64,000 nt of DNA from Verrucomicrobiota bacterium (lineage in GTDB: Bacteria; Verrucomicrobiota; Verrucomicrobiia; Chthoniobacterales; Chthoniobacteraceae), in NCBI GenBank assembly GCA_009885995.1, contig VFJQ01000052.1:40971-104970 (forward strand). Direction: 5' to 3'. Shown here in pieces: positions 17,578 through 26,682 of the stretch; the first letter of the stretch is position 1, and each line of letters opens with the position of its first letter. The notes under the pieces were generated by a model. It had not been told where the DNA came from. It saw only the letters and a list, made by a program, of their open reading frames with translations, and searched no databases. A program made the position numbers and the translations under genes.

Positions 17578-17595
17578 TATCGGACCTTGGTCCTA
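17578..17595 (-). promoter_or_regulatory. Palindromic box 1, upstream of the receiver gene
   Basis: Read on the minus strand it is TAGGACCAAGGTCCGATA, the consensus itself. It overlaps the TAG stop codon of the histidine kinase gene and ends 39 bp before the start of the receiver gene at 17538. It is one of seven similar boxes in this window. Confidence 0.72.
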
Positions 17596-19263
17596 CTTCG
17601 CGGGCAGCGTGAAGCTGAACGTCGCGCCGCCGTCGTCGTGGTTGCGCGCTTCGATGCGGCCAGCGTGACTCTCCATGATTCGCCGGCAGATTGAGAGGCC
17701 CATGCCGAGGCCGTTCGGTTTGGTGGAAAAGAAGGGAGCGAAGACCGACGGCAGCCGCTCCGGCGGGATGCCGTGCCCGCGATCCCGGACGGCGAGCACG
17801 ACGCCATCCCGCTCGGCGCGTGTTTCAATTTCGATGATCCGCAGTTCGGGCGGCGTGGCCTCCATCGCATGCACGGCGTTGACGAGGAGATTCACCAGCA
17901 CCTGCTGCAACTCGATGCGCGCCGCCTGCACCGACGGCAGTTCCGGTGCGAGCGTGGCCCGCACTTCGATCTTCGCTTCGATCGCCTCGCTGCGCATCAA
18001 CTCAACGACTTCGCGCACGAGTTCGTTGAGGTCGCAGGACTCGTGGACGGCGGGGCGTTTGCTCACCATCGCGCGCAGGTTGTGGATGACGCCGCCGGCG
18101 CGTTTGTCGTCGCGCACGATGTCGTCGAGGATCGCGCGGAGTTCGTCCGGCTCGATCCCGCCATCCGCGATGAAGCGGCGCGCCGCCTGCGCGTTGCTGA
18201 GGATGGCGGCGAGCGGCTGGTTCAGCTCGTGCGCGAGCGTCGAGGCCAGTTCGCCAAGGCTCGCGACGCGCATGGCGTGGGCGAGTTCGTTGCGTAGTTC
18301 CTCCTCGCGCATCTCCGCCCGCTGCCGCCCGACCACGTTGCCGATGATCTGTGCGATCAACTTCAGCTCGGTGATTTCATCCAGCCGCCACCGCCGCTCC
18401 GCGCCGAGCGTGGCAAAGGCCAGCGCGCCGAAGACCTGCCCGTTGGCGATCAGCGGGAAGGTCACGTTCGACTTCGGGCCGTGCAGGCGAAACATCTCCG
18501 CATCGCGCGCGGCCTCCCGCGGTAGGTCGTCCACGCTGGAGAAGCACATGATTTCCCCGCGCACCATCGTCGCCTCCGCCCACGGGAGTTTGTCCTCGGT
18601 GGAAAGGCGCGGCGGCAACGGCGGCCAGCCGGGCCGTTGCCAGCAGTGCGTGCAGACCATGCCCGGCCCGTGCTCCGTGAGCTGCCAGAGCGTGCTGCGA
18701 TCCAGCCCGAGCGTCTCGACGATGAGCCGCTGAGTCTCCTCGATAGCCGCATCGACGTGCTCGGATGTCAGCGCGACGAAGCGCGTGGAAAGCTCGGCGA
18801 GCAACCGCTGCAGGCGCAGTTTTTCCGCCAGCTCGGCCTCGACCCGCTTCTGCTCCGTGATGTCGGCGCGGATGGCCACGAACTGCCGCGGCTTCCCGTC
18901 CCTATCGAGAAACGGCATGATGGTCGTCGCCACCCAATAGAACGTGCCGTCCTTCGCGCGGTTCTTGATCTCGCCGTGCCAGACCGTGCCGCATGCGATG
19001 GTGAGCCAGAGCTCGCGGAAGAACTCCTTCGGATGATGCCCGGAATTGATGATGCGGTGATCCTGCCCGAGCAGTTCCTCGCGCTCGTATTTCGAGACCG
19101 CGCAGAACTTTTCGTTCACGAAGGTGATGCGCCCCTGCGGATCGGTGATCGCGACGATGGCGTGCTCGTCGAGAGCGGCCTTCAAGTTTGCGGCCTCCCT
19201 CATCCACGCCTGCAACTCATCGTCGGTCTCCAGCGGATGGGTGCTCGGCGTATTCGGGTTCAT
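17593..19263 (-). CDS. PAS-GAF sensor histidine kinase (FixL/StyS-like)
   Basis: This is a cytoplasmic sensor kinase of 556 residues from the ATG at 19263 (an alternative ATG at 19299 adds 12). A PAS domain (about 30-145) begins near ALDEHAIVAITDPQGRITFV and ends with ADITEQKRVE. A GAF domain (about 170-300) contains the conserved WAEATMVRGEIMCFSSVDDLP and AFATLG. The HisKA box is LAHELNQPLAAILSNAQAAR with the phosphorylated His near residue 345. The ATPase motifs are NLLVNAVHAM, VRDRGHGIP and GLGMGLSIC. No transmembrane helix is seen, so the signal is internal, for example redox state or a small molecule. It lies in the operon FixJ regulator - coiled-coil protein - kinase and should phosphorylate the regulator at 20292. 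Confidence 0.92.
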   Translation of the reverse strand: MNPNTPSTHPLETDDELQAWMREAANLKAALDEHAIVAITDPQGRITFVNEKFCAVSKYEREELLGQDHRIINSGHHPKEFFRELWLTIACGTVWHGEIKNRAKDGTFYWVATTIMPFLDRDGKPRQFVAIRADITEQKRVEAELAEKLRLQRLLAELSTRFVALTSEHVDAAIEETQRLIVETLGLDRSTLWQLTEHGPGMVCTHCWQRPGWPPLPPRLSTEDKLPWAEATMVRGEIMCFSSVDDLPREAARDAEMFRLHGPKSNVTFPLIANGQVFGALAFATLGAERRWRLDEITELKLIAQIIGNVVGRQRAEMREEELRNELAHAMRVASLGELASTLAHELNQPLAAILSNAQAARRFIADGGIEPDELRAILDDIVRDDKRAGGVIHNLRAMVSKRPAVHESCDLNELVREVVELMRSEAIEAKIEVRATLAPELPSVQAARIELQQVLVNLLVNAVHAMEATPPELRIIEIETRAERDGVVLAVRDRGHGIPPERLPSVFAPFFSTKPNGLGMGLSICRRIMESHAGRIEARNHDDGGATFSFTLPAK

Positions 19264-19316
19264 CGGAAACGTCCCGGCTCCTCTACCGCGCTTGTCCATG
19301 TGCAGCCAGAGCCAAA

Positions 19317-20234
19317 CTACCGCGCCGTCTTCGCCGCGAGCGCGGCCTCGGTGGCGTGGAGCGTGGAGAGTTCGTTGAGGAACGTGTTGTAGCGCTCGAA
19401 GAGCGTCGTGAAGTCGCGGCGCAGGTCGGCGATCGCCGTCTGCATCGCCTTGTCCATGTCCAGCGCTTCCTTCAGCGCGACGGTGTGCGTCGCGGTCCCG
19501 GAGGGCTTGAGCGTTTCGATCCGCTGCTGGCGGCGCTCCGCGATAAGCACGTCGGTCTTCGCGAGTTCGTCGGCGAGTGTCTTGCGCTGGAGTGGGTCGG
19601 TCGCTGCGGCGAGTTTCAACTTCAGCGAGCGGCTCTGCTGGTCGAGGCGGGTGATGCTGGCGTCGAGTTGCTTCACGATCGCGTCACGCTGCGTGTTGTT
19701 CTTCGAGGTCATCCGGCGGTTTTGCTCGAACTCCTCGTTGCGCTCGTAGTCGGTGCCATACCAGCCGCCGGTGGTCTTGTAGCGCTCGTGGTCTTCGTGC
19801 GCGGGCATGGACTTGTTCAGCGCCATGATCTGCTGCGTCCGCTTTTCGATCCGCGCGTCGAAGGCGGCGATCATCTTGCGCTTCTCCTCGTCGGTGAGCC
19901 GTAGCCGAGGGTTGCGCAGCTCTTCCTTCAAGGCCGCGCGCTTTTGGTCGTAGTAGCCGATCGTCTTCATCAGCCGCTTGCCGGTGTCCTCCTTCATCCG
20001 CGCGACCTTCGTGCGCGAGTCCTTCGAGTCGCTGATCGACTTGAGCGTGTCGATGATCGTGTCGAGCCGCGACTCGATGCGCGCGTCCGTCAGCTTCACC
20101 TCGTCGCGCAGCAGATCCACGCGCTGCTCGCGGATGGCGATCAACGAGTTGAGTTGCTCGGCGGTCGGCGCGGGCGTCTGCGCGAGAACGGGTGATGCGA
20201 GCGCGAGGAGGGCGAATACGGCGGGAGATTTCAT
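19317..20234 (-). CDS. Secreted coiled-coil protein, function unknown
   Basis: The start at 20234 gives a signal peptide (MKSPAVFALLALASPVLAQ); an ATG five codons earlier is possible. The mature part of the 305-residue protein is almost entirely charged helix predicted to form coiled coils. Examples are the segments around VDLLRDEVKLTDARIESRLD and KKRTQQ-like Arg/Lys/Glu-rich stretches. One conserved-looking loop reads YKTTGGWYGTDYERNEEFEQ. It is sandwiched between the FixJ regulator and the histidine kinase with gaps of about 55 bp on each side, so it is likely co-transcribed with them. I do not recognise a family; a periplasmic accessory role is only a guess. Confidence 0.78.
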   Translation of the reverse strand: MKSPAVFALLALASPVLAQTPAPTAEQLNSLIAIREQRVDLLRDEVKLTDARIESRLDTIIDTLKSISDSKDSRTKVARMKEDTGKRLMKTIGYYDQKRAALKEELRNPRLRLTDEEKRKMIAAFDARIEKRTQQIMALNKSMPAHEDHERYKTTGGWYGTDYERNEEFEQNRRMTSKNNTQRDAIVKQLDASITRLDQQSRSLKLKLAAATDPLQRKTLADELAKTDVLIAERRQQRIETLKPSGTATHTVALKEALDMDKAMQTAIADLRRDFTTLFERYNTFLNELSTLHATEAALAAKTAR

Positions 20235-20291
20235 AAAGGAGCGGCGCAACGTAGCGAGCGGGCGAGCCGGCGTGGAAATCGAACTTTTGTT

Positions 20292-20951
20292 CTATGTGGC
20301 AGCCGCCACGGGCGCGACGCCCGCGGCTTGCGCCACGCGCACGAGTTCCGCCACGGATGTGACACTCATCTTCTCCATCACCCGGCCGCGATGAATCTTG
20401 ATCGTCTTCTCCGCCGCGCCGAGTTCGTCGGCGATCTGCTTGTTGAGCAGGCCGGCGATGACGCGCTGCATGACCTCGAATTCGCGCGGCGTCAGAGTGT
20501 CGAGCCGCGCCCGCGCCGCCGCACGTTCCGCAGCGGTCTTGCGCGCCTCGACGGAACGCGCGAGCGCGCGGCCGACGGCGGCGAGCAGCTCTTCGTCATC
20601 GACCGGCTTGGTGAGGAAATCGACCGCGCCCGCTTTCATCGCCTCGGCGCACGTGGACACGTCGGCACGGCCGCTCAGGAAAACGATCTGCGCCTCACGC
20701 TCGGCGAGTGCCTGCTGGAGTTCGAGGCCGTCGAGACCGGGCATTCGCAGGTCGAGCACGAGGCAGGACGGGCCGTCGTGCGCCGTGCGCTCGAGGAGCG
20801 CCTTGCCCGAGGCAAACGTCTCCGCCGCGATCCGCGCGGAGCGAAACAACCGTGATAAGCTGCGCCGGATCGATTCGTCGTCGTCTACGATGCACACGAG
20901 TGCATTCGGCGGCGGTTTCGGCAGTGATGGGCGTGAAGATTTCGACGGCAC
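20292..20951 (-). CDS. FixJ/NarL-type two-component response regulator
   Basis: This is a DNA-binding regulator of 219 residues starting at a GTG (20951). The receiver has acidic residues at 23-25, phosphoacceptor D67 in LVLDLRMPG, and K115 in LTKPV. After a helical linker, a LuxR-type helix-turn-helix spans about 152-210 (LTPREFEVMQRVIAGLLNKQ, then EKTIKIHRGRVMEKM). The neighbouring PAS-GAF kinase is its likely partner. A palindromic box lies 44 bp upstream of its own start. As the only DNA-binding regulator of this class in the window, it is the best candidate to bind all seven boxes, which would make it autoregulated. Confidence 0.93.
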   Translation of the reverse strand: MPSKSSRPSLPKPPPNALVCIVDDDESIRRSLSRLFRSARIAAETFASGKALLERTAHDGPSCLVLDLRMPGLDGLELQQALAEREAQIVFLSGRADVSTCAEAMKAGAVDFLTKPVDDEELLAAVGRALARSVEARKTAAERAAARARLDTLTPREFEVMQRVIAGLLNKQIADELGAAEKTIKIHRGRVMEKMSVTSVAELVRVAQAAGVAPVAAAT

Positions 20952-20995
20952 GGCCCCGAGCGTGGCCCGTGCGGCGGCAGGCGGTCAAGCGGAGC

Positions 20996-21012
20996 ATCGG
21001 ACTTTGGTCCTA
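20996..21012 (-). promoter_or_regulatory. Palindromic box 2, between divergent FixJ regulator and SnoaL-like gene
   Basis: On the minus strand it reads TAGGACCAAAGTCCGAT. It ends 44 bp before the FixJ-type regulator (start 20951) and, on the other side, 57 bp before the SnoaL-like gene (start 21070). It may serve both divergent units. Confidence 0.72.
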
Positions 21013-21069
21013 TGGACGTTGGGGCGCGCGAGGCGCACGCTCGCAGTCTCAACTCACCAAAACCGTCGC

Positions 21070-21969
21070 ATGAAAAACACCGCCCTCGTCGCAACCCTTA
21101 CCGCCGCGCTCGCGAGCGCGGCTTTCGCCCAGGCCCCCTCGGACACGCCGCCGGAAAAGGCCGCCGTGATCGCCAATGACCGCGCCTACGAAGCCGCCTA
21201 CGCCAAGGCCGACGTGAAGGCGCTCGCTAACTTTTTCGCTGAAGACGCGGAATACACCGCCGACGATGGACGCGCGTTCAGCGGACGCGCGGCGATCGAG
21301 GAGGCTCTCCACGCCGGCTTGCTCGCGAACAAAGGCTCGAAGCTCGCCATCGCGGTCGATTCGGTGAAGGTGCTCGCGCCGGAGGTGGTGCTGGAAAAAG
21401 GCGCGACGACGATGACGGCGAAGGACGGCACGACGAGCGGCGCGCTTTTCACCGCCATCCACGTGAAGAAAGACGGCAAATGGAAGATCGGCCAACTCGT
21501 GGAGACGCCGCTGCCGACGGTGACGCCGGGTGAGCAACTCGCGGAACTCGCGTGGCTGATCGGTGAATGGCAGGAGACTGACAAGACCAATGACCTGGAC
21601 GTGCGCAGCCAGTTCGTATGGGCGCGCGGCGGCAATTTCATCACACGTAATGTGGCGGTGAAGCGCGCGGGCGAGACGACGCTCGAAGGCTGGCAGGTCA
21701 TCGGCTGGGATCCGGTCGCGGAAGGCATCCGCTCGTGGACGTTCGATAGCGAGGGCGGGTTCGCCGAGGGCACGTGGACGCGCGAAGGCAATCGCTGGCT
21801 ACAGCGCGAAATCGGCGTCGCGCCCGACGGCAGCCGCAGCGGCGCCGACAATACTTTCACGAAGCTCAGCGCGGATCGCTTCGCGTGGGATTCGCAAAAC
21901 CGCACGCTCGACGGCGTGCCGCAGCCGAGCATCGGCCGCATCGAAATCAACCGCGTGAAAGGAAACTAA
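21070..21969 (+). CDS. Secreted SnoaL-like (DUF4440-type) protein
   Basis: The ATG at 21070 follows the palindromic box and gives a signal peptide (MKNTALVATLTAALASAAFAQ). The 299-residue product has an N-terminal NTF2/SnoaL-like fold (about 30-150: YEAAYAKADVKALANFFAED, then TADDGRAFSGRAAIEEAL). A second beta-rich half follows (about 165-298: LAWLIGEWQETDK, WQVIGWDPVAEGIRSWTFDS) like the DUF1579/lipocalin-type proteins often fused to SnoaL domains. Such proteins are exported and their ligands are unknown. It is followed within 4 bp by the Gly-rich protein gene, so the two form an operon. Confidence 0.82.
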   Translation: MKNTALVATLTAALASAAFAQAPSDTPPEKAAVIANDRAYEAAYAKADVKALANFFAEDAEYTADDGRAFSGRAAIEEALHAGLLANKGSKLAIAVDSVKVLAPEVVLEKGATTMTAKDGTTSGALFTAIHVKKDGKWKIGQLVETPLPTVTPGEQLAELAWLIGEWQETDKTNDLDVRSQFVWARGGNFITRNVAVKRAGETTLEGWQVIGWDPVAEGIRSWTFDSEGGFAEGTWTREGNRWLQREIGVAPDGSRSGADNTFTKLSADRFAWDSQNRTLDGVPQPSIGRIEINRVKGN

Positions 21970-21973
21970 AGCC

Positions 21974-23797
21974 ATGCGCTCACGACTTCCCTCGATCTTT
22001 GCGGCAGCAATGACGCTCGCCGTGTTCTTTGAAGCTGCGACGGCATATGCCGGTCGTGGTGGTGGTGGTGGTGGCGGACGTGGTGGAGGAGGTGGCGGAG
22101 GTTCGCGAGGTGGAGGCGGCGGCGGTGGAGGCGGAAGCTTTTCGCGTCCGTCCGGTGGTGGCGGCGGTGGTGGCTCCCGGCCGTCTGGTGGCGGGAGCGT
22201 TTCACGGCCCTCGGGCGGTGGCGGCGGTTCGCGCCCTTCGGGTGGAAGCTTCGACCGACCATCGGGAGGAGGAGGTGGTGCTTCACGCCCATCGCAACTC
22301 CCCTCCAGTGGCGCGTCGCGCCCGAGCGGTGGGAGCGGTGGCCGGGTGCCATCAGCGCCTGCGCAGCGTCCTTCGGGTGGCGGAGATCGTCCGTCCCTTG
22401 GCGGAAGCGCGACTCAACTGCCCTCGCTCGGTGGTGGAGCGTCGCAGTTGCCCTCGGGAAATCGTCCCAGCGCCGGCGCGGGAAACCGTCCCTCGCAAAC
22501 GCCGGCGCGTCCCGGCGGTGCGGATCGTCCCGGAGCCGGCACAGCAGGCCGGCCCTCGCAGCTTCCCAGCAAACCCGGCGCAGGCGTCGCAGATCGTCCC
22601 GGCGCCAAACCCGGCCAGCGCCCGAGCACGGGCGACGTCGGCAACTTCCTCGGCGTCGCCGGTGGTGCAGCAGCGGGTGGTGCGCTCGGCGGCTCGCTGG
22701 CCAATCGCCCATCGACACTCCCAGCGGAACGTCCCGGCATAGGTGACCGCCCCGGCGCAGGCGAACGTCCCGTGCGGCCCGAGCAGCGCCCGAATTGGGA
22801 CGAGCGTTCGCAAGGCCGCAACGAGCAATGGAATCAGCGCGTGGACAACCGGAGCGATGCATGGAACCAGCGCGGCGAACAGCGGCAGCAGGCGCGCAAC
22901 GATTTCCAACAGAATAGCGACCAGCGGTGGAACAATCTCGAGAACGCGCAACAGGACCGCCAGAACTGGCGCGATCAAAACCGCGAAGACTGGCAGGGGC
23001 ATCGCGAAGAGATGTGGGACTACCGCGGCGATCGCGCCGAGGACATCTGGGACAACACCCGCGACTTCTACGACGACGTCTTCGACGACCGCTGGTGGGG
23101 CGCGTGCGGCTGGGGCGTGGGCTGGGGCGGTAGCTACGTCTCGAACCCGTGGTGGTGGTGGGCGCCCGCGACGTTTGGCGCGGTGAGCACGTTCGTGGAC
23201 GCGATCACTCACGACCCCGTTTACATCGATTACGGCATGACCGTCATCTACGAGGGCGAGACGGTCTATGTGGACAATAAGCCCGTCCCCGCCGCGCAAT
23301 ACACGCAGCCGATGATCGAGCTCGCGGTGAACGTCGAGCAACCGCCGCCGCCACTGCCGCCAGCGGCCCCCGCGCCCGGCGCCGCACCCGCGGCTCAACC
23401 GGCTGAGGAGTGGATGCCGCTCGGCGTCTTTGCCCTCGCGCAGGAGGAGAAAGGCGACCCGGTCATGTTCTTCCAGCTCTCGGTGAACCGCGCAGGCGTC
23501 ATCAGCGGCGCCTACAGCAGCACGATCACGAAGGATCAGCAGCCCGTCGCCGGACAGATCGACAAAGCCAGCCAGCGCGCCGCGTGGCGCATCGGCGACA
23601 ACACCGAGACGATCTTCGTGACCAGCCTCGCGAACCTCACGCAGGACGTCTCGCCCATTGCACTCCACTTCGGCACCACGCGCACGCAGACGTGGCTGCT
23701 CGTCCGCATGCCCGAGCCCGCCCCCGCCGGCCAGCCGCAGAAACTTCCCGAAGCGCCAAAAGCCCCGCCGCCACTCAAGACCACGAAGGCGAAATAG
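21974..23797 (+). CDS. Secreted Gly/Arg/Pro-Ser-rich cell-surface-like protein
   Basis: The 607-residue product has a signal peptide, then a low-complexity region to about residue 270. That region is made of poly-Gly runs and many RPSGGG, RPSQ and RPG units. An Arg/Asn/Gln/Trp-rich helical region follows (repeats around NQRGEQRQQARNDFQQN and WRDQNREDWQGHREE), then a Trp-rich segment (GWGVGWGGSYV). The C-terminus is a conserved globular domain (about 475-585) starting EEWMPLGVFALAQEE, separated by a Pro/Ala linker. Similar proteins in planctomycetes have been labelled mu-protocadherin-like surface proteins. An envelope role is likely; nothing more specific can be claimed. Confidence 0.82.
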   Translation: MRSRLPSIFAAAMTLAVFFEAATAYAGRGGGGGGGRGGGGGGGSRGGGGGGGGGSFSRPSGGGGGGGSRPSGGGSVSRPSGGGGGSRPSGGSFDRPSGGGGGASRPSQLPSSGASRPSGGSGGRVPSAPAQRPSGGGDRPSLGGSATQLPSLGGGASQLPSGNRPSAGAGNRPSQTPARPGGADRPGAGTAGRPSQLPSKPGAGVADRPGAKPGQRPSTGDVGNFLGVAGGAAAGGALGGSLANRPSTLPAERPGIGDRPGAGERPVRPEQRPNWDERSQGRNEQWNQRVDNRSDAWNQRGEQRQQARNDFQQNSDQRWNNLENAQQDRQNWRDQNREDWQGHREEMWDYRGDRAEDIWDNTRDFYDDVFDDRWWGACGWGVGWGGSYVSNPWWWWAPATFGAVSTFVDAITHDPVYIDYGMTVIYEGETVYVDNKPVPAAQYTQPMIELAVNVEQPPPPLPPAAPAPGAAPAAQPAEEWMPLGVFALAQEEKGDPVMFFQLSVNRAGVISGAYSSTITKDQQPVAGQIDKASQRAAWRIGDNTETIFVTSLANLTQDVSPIALHFGTTRTQTWLLVRMPEPAPAGQPQKLPEAPKAPPPLKTTKAK

Positions 23798-23820
23798 CCG
23801 CGGGCTGATACGCTGCGCGC

Positions 23821-25314
23821 ATGTTCACCGCGCTGCTCGACAAATTCATCGCCCGCTTTCCGCGCGCCGGCGCGCCGCTGCTCTGGCTGCGCAAGCATCG
23901 CAAGGCGCGGCGCACGATCTTCATCGCGTTCTGCCATCTGCTCGGCGCGCTGACTTCCATCGACGCGATCCTGAACGTCCGCACCTCGCAGGGTGCGATC
24001 GCGTGGGCGGTGTCGCTGAACACCTTCCCGTATGTCTCGGTGCCGGCGTATTGGGTGTTCGGGCGGTCGAACTTCGAAGGCTACGTCGTGCTCCGGCGCG
24101 AGACCGCGGCGGAACTGGGCGACGCCGAGCGGCAACTCGCGCGCGATCTCTTCGCGATGCGGCCCGAGTCGGAGCCGGCGAGCGCGACGCTGCTGGCAAA
24201 GCTCGCGAAACTCCCCGCGACACGCGGCAACCACACCGAGTTGCTCATCGACGGCGAGGCGACCTTCCGCGCGATCTTCGAGAGCATCGAGCAGGCGCGC
24301 GACTACGTGCTCGTGCAGTTCTACATCATCCACGACGACGAACTCGGGCGGCGGCTGAAGGACGCGCTCATCGCCAAGTCGCGCGCCGGCGTGCGCTGCT
24401 ACTTGCTCTACGACGAGATCGGCAGCCACGATCTGCCCTCGGCCTATAAGAACGAACTGCGCGCCGCGGGTGTGGACATCCGACCCTTCAACACGCGCCA
24501 GGGTGACGCGAACCGCTTCCAGCTCAACTTCCGCAACCATCGCAAAATCGTCATCGTCGATGGCCGCACGGCCTTCGTCGGCGGGCACAATGTCGGCGAC
24601 GAATACCTCGGCAAGGACCCGAAGCTCGGCGCATGGCGCGACACGCACGTGAAGGTGCAGGGCCCGGTCGTGCAGTGCGTGCAGATCTCGTGGGTCGAGG
24701 ATTGGAACTGGGCCGCGGGCAGCCGCCCCACGCTGAATTGGAAACCCGAGACCGCGCCCGGCGGCGAGGACGGCCTCGCGTTCTGCCTGCCCTCGGGACC
24801 AGCGGACGAGTTCGAGACCTGCACGCTATTTTTCCTCCACGCCATTCACGCCGCAAAGAAGCGCGTCTGGATCGCGAGCCCGTATTTCGTTCCCGACGAG
24901 CAATTCATCTCCGCGCTCCAGCTCGCCGCGCTGCGTGGCGTGGATGTCCGCATCCTCGTTCCCGCGCACGCCGACAGTCAGCTCGTCTATCTCTCCGGCT
25001 TCACCTTTCTCCCCGAGCTGGACAAAGCGGGCGTGCAGACGTGGCGCTACAACGCGGGCTTCCTGCACGAGAAGGCGATCCTCGTGGACGACTATTGCGG
25101 CATCGGCACCGCGAACTTCGACAACCGCAGCTTCCGCCTGAACTTCGAGATCACGCTACTCTTCGCCGAGCCGTCCACGGTGCGCGCCGCCGAGGCGATG
25201 TTCGCCGCCGACTTCGCCCGCAGCACGCGCGCGACTGCGACGGACTTCACCGCGCGCCCATGGTGGTTCCGCCTCGCCGCCCGCACCTCGCGGCTGATGG
25301 CGCCGGTGCAGTGA
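23821..25314 (+). CDS. cls: Cardiolipin synthase (phospholipase D superfamily)
   Basis: Bacterial cardiolipin synthase condenses two phosphatidylglycerols (or PG with PE) at the inner membrane. The 497-residue protein has two N-terminal hydrophobic segments (about 38-85) and two PLD domains. Both HxKxxxxD motifs are intact: NHRKIVIVDG near residue 240 and LHEKAILVDD near 415, each followed by the usual GG/GxxNFDNRS residues. The gene is 23 bp after the surface-protein gene and converges with the DUF4136 lipoprotein gene 5 bp beyond its stop. Confidence 0.93.
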   Translation: MFTALLDKFIARFPRAGAPLLWLRKHRKARRTIFIAFCHLLGALTSIDAILNVRTSQGAIAWAVSLNTFPYVSVPAYWVFGRSNFEGYVVLRRETAAELGDAERQLARDLFAMRPESEPASATLLAKLAKLPATRGNHTELLIDGEATFRAIFESIEQARDYVLVQFYIIHDDELGRRLKDALIAKSRAGVRCYLLYDEIGSHDLPSAYKNELRAAGVDIRPFNTRQGDANRFQLNFRNHRKIVIVDGRTAFVGGHNVGDEYLGKDPKLGAWRDTHVKVQGPVVQCVQISWVEDWNWAAGSRPTLNWKPETAPGGEDGLAFCLPSGPADEFETCTLFFLHAIHAAKKRVWIASPYFVPDEQFISALQLAALRGVDVRILVPAHADSQLVYLSGFTFLPELDKAGVQTWRYNAGFLHEKAILVDDYCGIGTANFDNRSFRLNFEITLLFAEPSTVRAAEAMFAADFARSTRATATDFTARPWWFRLAARTSRLMAPVQ

Positions 25315-25319
25315 GGCGC

Positions 25320-25898
25320 TCAGCGCGGTGCGGCGCTGGGCAGAGCGGCGACCATCTTCTTCACCGCGTCGCGGATCTTGCCCGCGTTGCTATCCGGCCC
25401 GCCGACGACTGCCGTGCCGGTGCCACGGAAAACGAGCTTCTTTGTGTGCGTGTCCACGACATCGAGAATCAACGTGCCCTCGGTGTATTGGCTCACGTCG
25501 GTATAAGTGCGCGGCGCGCCGGCCCACATGCCGTAGGTGCCGTAGGCGTAGGGCCAGGCACCTGCGTAGCCGCCGCCAGAGCCGTAGCCCCAGTCGGTGT
25601 ATTGCTGCACCGAGACTTTGTCCTGGGTGAAGACCACCCGCGCGATGGCGAGATCGCCTTTGCCGCTCGTCGTTTCCGTGATGCCGCGCGCGGCGAGTTC
25701 GGTGCGCAGCGCATCGCGCAGCGCCGCTTCGGAAGTCGGCGAGAGCGCCGGGCCATGGGCCGCGGGCGCGAGCGAGTAGGTCTTGTATTTGCCGAACGAC
25801 GCCGCGTGGTCGTAGTCGGTCGTGACGGTGACGGTGGAGCAGGCGGTGAGCGCGCAGGTGGCGATGAGGGCGGAAAGGTGGGTGGCTGTGGATTTCAT
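25320..25898 (-). CDS. DUF4136-type lipoprotein
   Basis: The 192-residue product has a lipoprotein signal with lipobox LTAC (MKSTATHLSALIATCALTAC). The mature domain begins with TTDYDHAASFGKYKTYSLAP, the usual opening of DUF4136 proteins, and contains LRTELAARGI and TLILDVVDTHTKKLVFRGTG, which are also characteristic. A Gly/Tyr/Trp-rich insertion (WGYGSGGGYAGAWPYAYGTY) occupies the middle. The family is outer-membrane-associated and of unknown function. A palindromic box lies 56 bp upstream of the start. Confidence 0.85.
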   Translation of the reverse strand: MKSTATHLSALIATCALTACSTVTVTTDYDHAASFGKYKTYSLAPAAHGPALSPTSEAALRDALRTELAARGITETTSGKGDLAIARVVFTQDKVSVQQYTDWGYGSGGGYAGAWPYAYGTYGMWAGAPRTYTDVSQYTEGTLILDVVDTHTKKLVFRGTGTAVVGGPDSNAGKIRDAVKKMVAALPSAAPR

Positions 25899-25953
25899 TG
25901 GGACGGGTTTCGGTGAAGTTGGGTCGAAGTATGCGGTGCGGGTGAGTCGCTTC

Positions 25954-26680
25954 CTATCGGACTTTGGTCTTATGCCAAAGCACGGGCGTGGCGGACGCTC
26001 GGAGCGTCGCGGTCACGGGGAAGTGGTCCGAGGGGTAGCAGCCGGGTCCGCGCATGTGGTCGATCTCCGAGGCGATGGTCTGGAAATGCGCGCTCGCGAG
26101 AATCCAGTCCATGCGCCGTCCACCACGCCAACCGGTGAAGAAATGGACCGTCCCTTCCTGGCGCGTCGCGACTGGCTGAGCGGTGCGAAAAACGTCGTGG
26201 AGCGCCGACGCCAGCAGCGGCCGGTGGGGAGCGGAGTCGGGAGCGGCGTTGAAGTCGCCGGTGACGACGCAGGGCATGGCGCCGGCGATTTGGAGTATGC
26301 GATCGCGCAACAGCTTCGCCGACTCGGCGCGTGCGTGGCGGTTCCACGCGTCGAAGTGGGTGTTGAACCAGCAAAAGGGCGGGCCACCGTCGCGCGGACG
26401 CAGCTTCACCCACGTGACCATGCGCGGGAAGATCTCGCCCCACGCGTGGCTGCCGGGCTGCTCCGGCGTGTTGCTGAGCCAGAAGTTGCCGCTGTCGAGC
26501 AGGTCGAAGCGGGCGGTCTTGAAGAACATGCCGCACATCTCGCCGCGAAGTTTTCCATCGCTGCGTCCGCCGCCGAGGAAGGTGTAATCGCCAAGCTGCT
26601 GACGCAGAAATGTCTCCATGGAGTCTAGGCCTTCCTGCGTGCCGAGCAGGTCGGGAGCCAGCCGCGCGGTGCGCAGTCCG
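25954..26680 (-). pseudogene. Endonuclease/exonuclease/phosphatase-family gene lacking its 5' end
   Basis: From about 26665 down to the TAG at 25954 the frame encodes most of an EEP-fold hydrolase. It reads PDLLGTQEGLDSMETFLRQQ, then WFNTHFDAWNRHARAESAKL, VVTGDFNAAPDSAP, RRMDWILAS and YPSDHFPVTA, covering the later catalytic Asp, Asn and His motifs. The expected N-terminal part, with the TFN/R strand that holds the first metal ligand, is missing. Upstream of about 26680 the reading frame runs antisense through a transposase remnant. The insertion therefore seems to have removed the first 35-40 codons and the promoter. Translation could restart at the ATG at 26618, but the product would lack the metal-binding Asn. 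Confidence 0.75.
25955..25972 (-). promoter_or_regulatory. Palindromic box 3, upstream of the DUF4136 lipoprotein gene
   Basis: On the minus strand it reads TAAGACCAAAGTCCGATA (one change, G to A, in the first half-site). It overlaps the TAG stop of the truncated endonuclease-like gene and lies 56 bp before the lipoprotein start at 25898. Confidence 0.68.
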
Positions 26681-26682
26681 AG

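Noticed and set aside
20996..21012. Boxes as Rho-independent terminators
   Set aside because: The stems are only 5 bp, there is no T-run after them, and they sit at constant distance before start codons.
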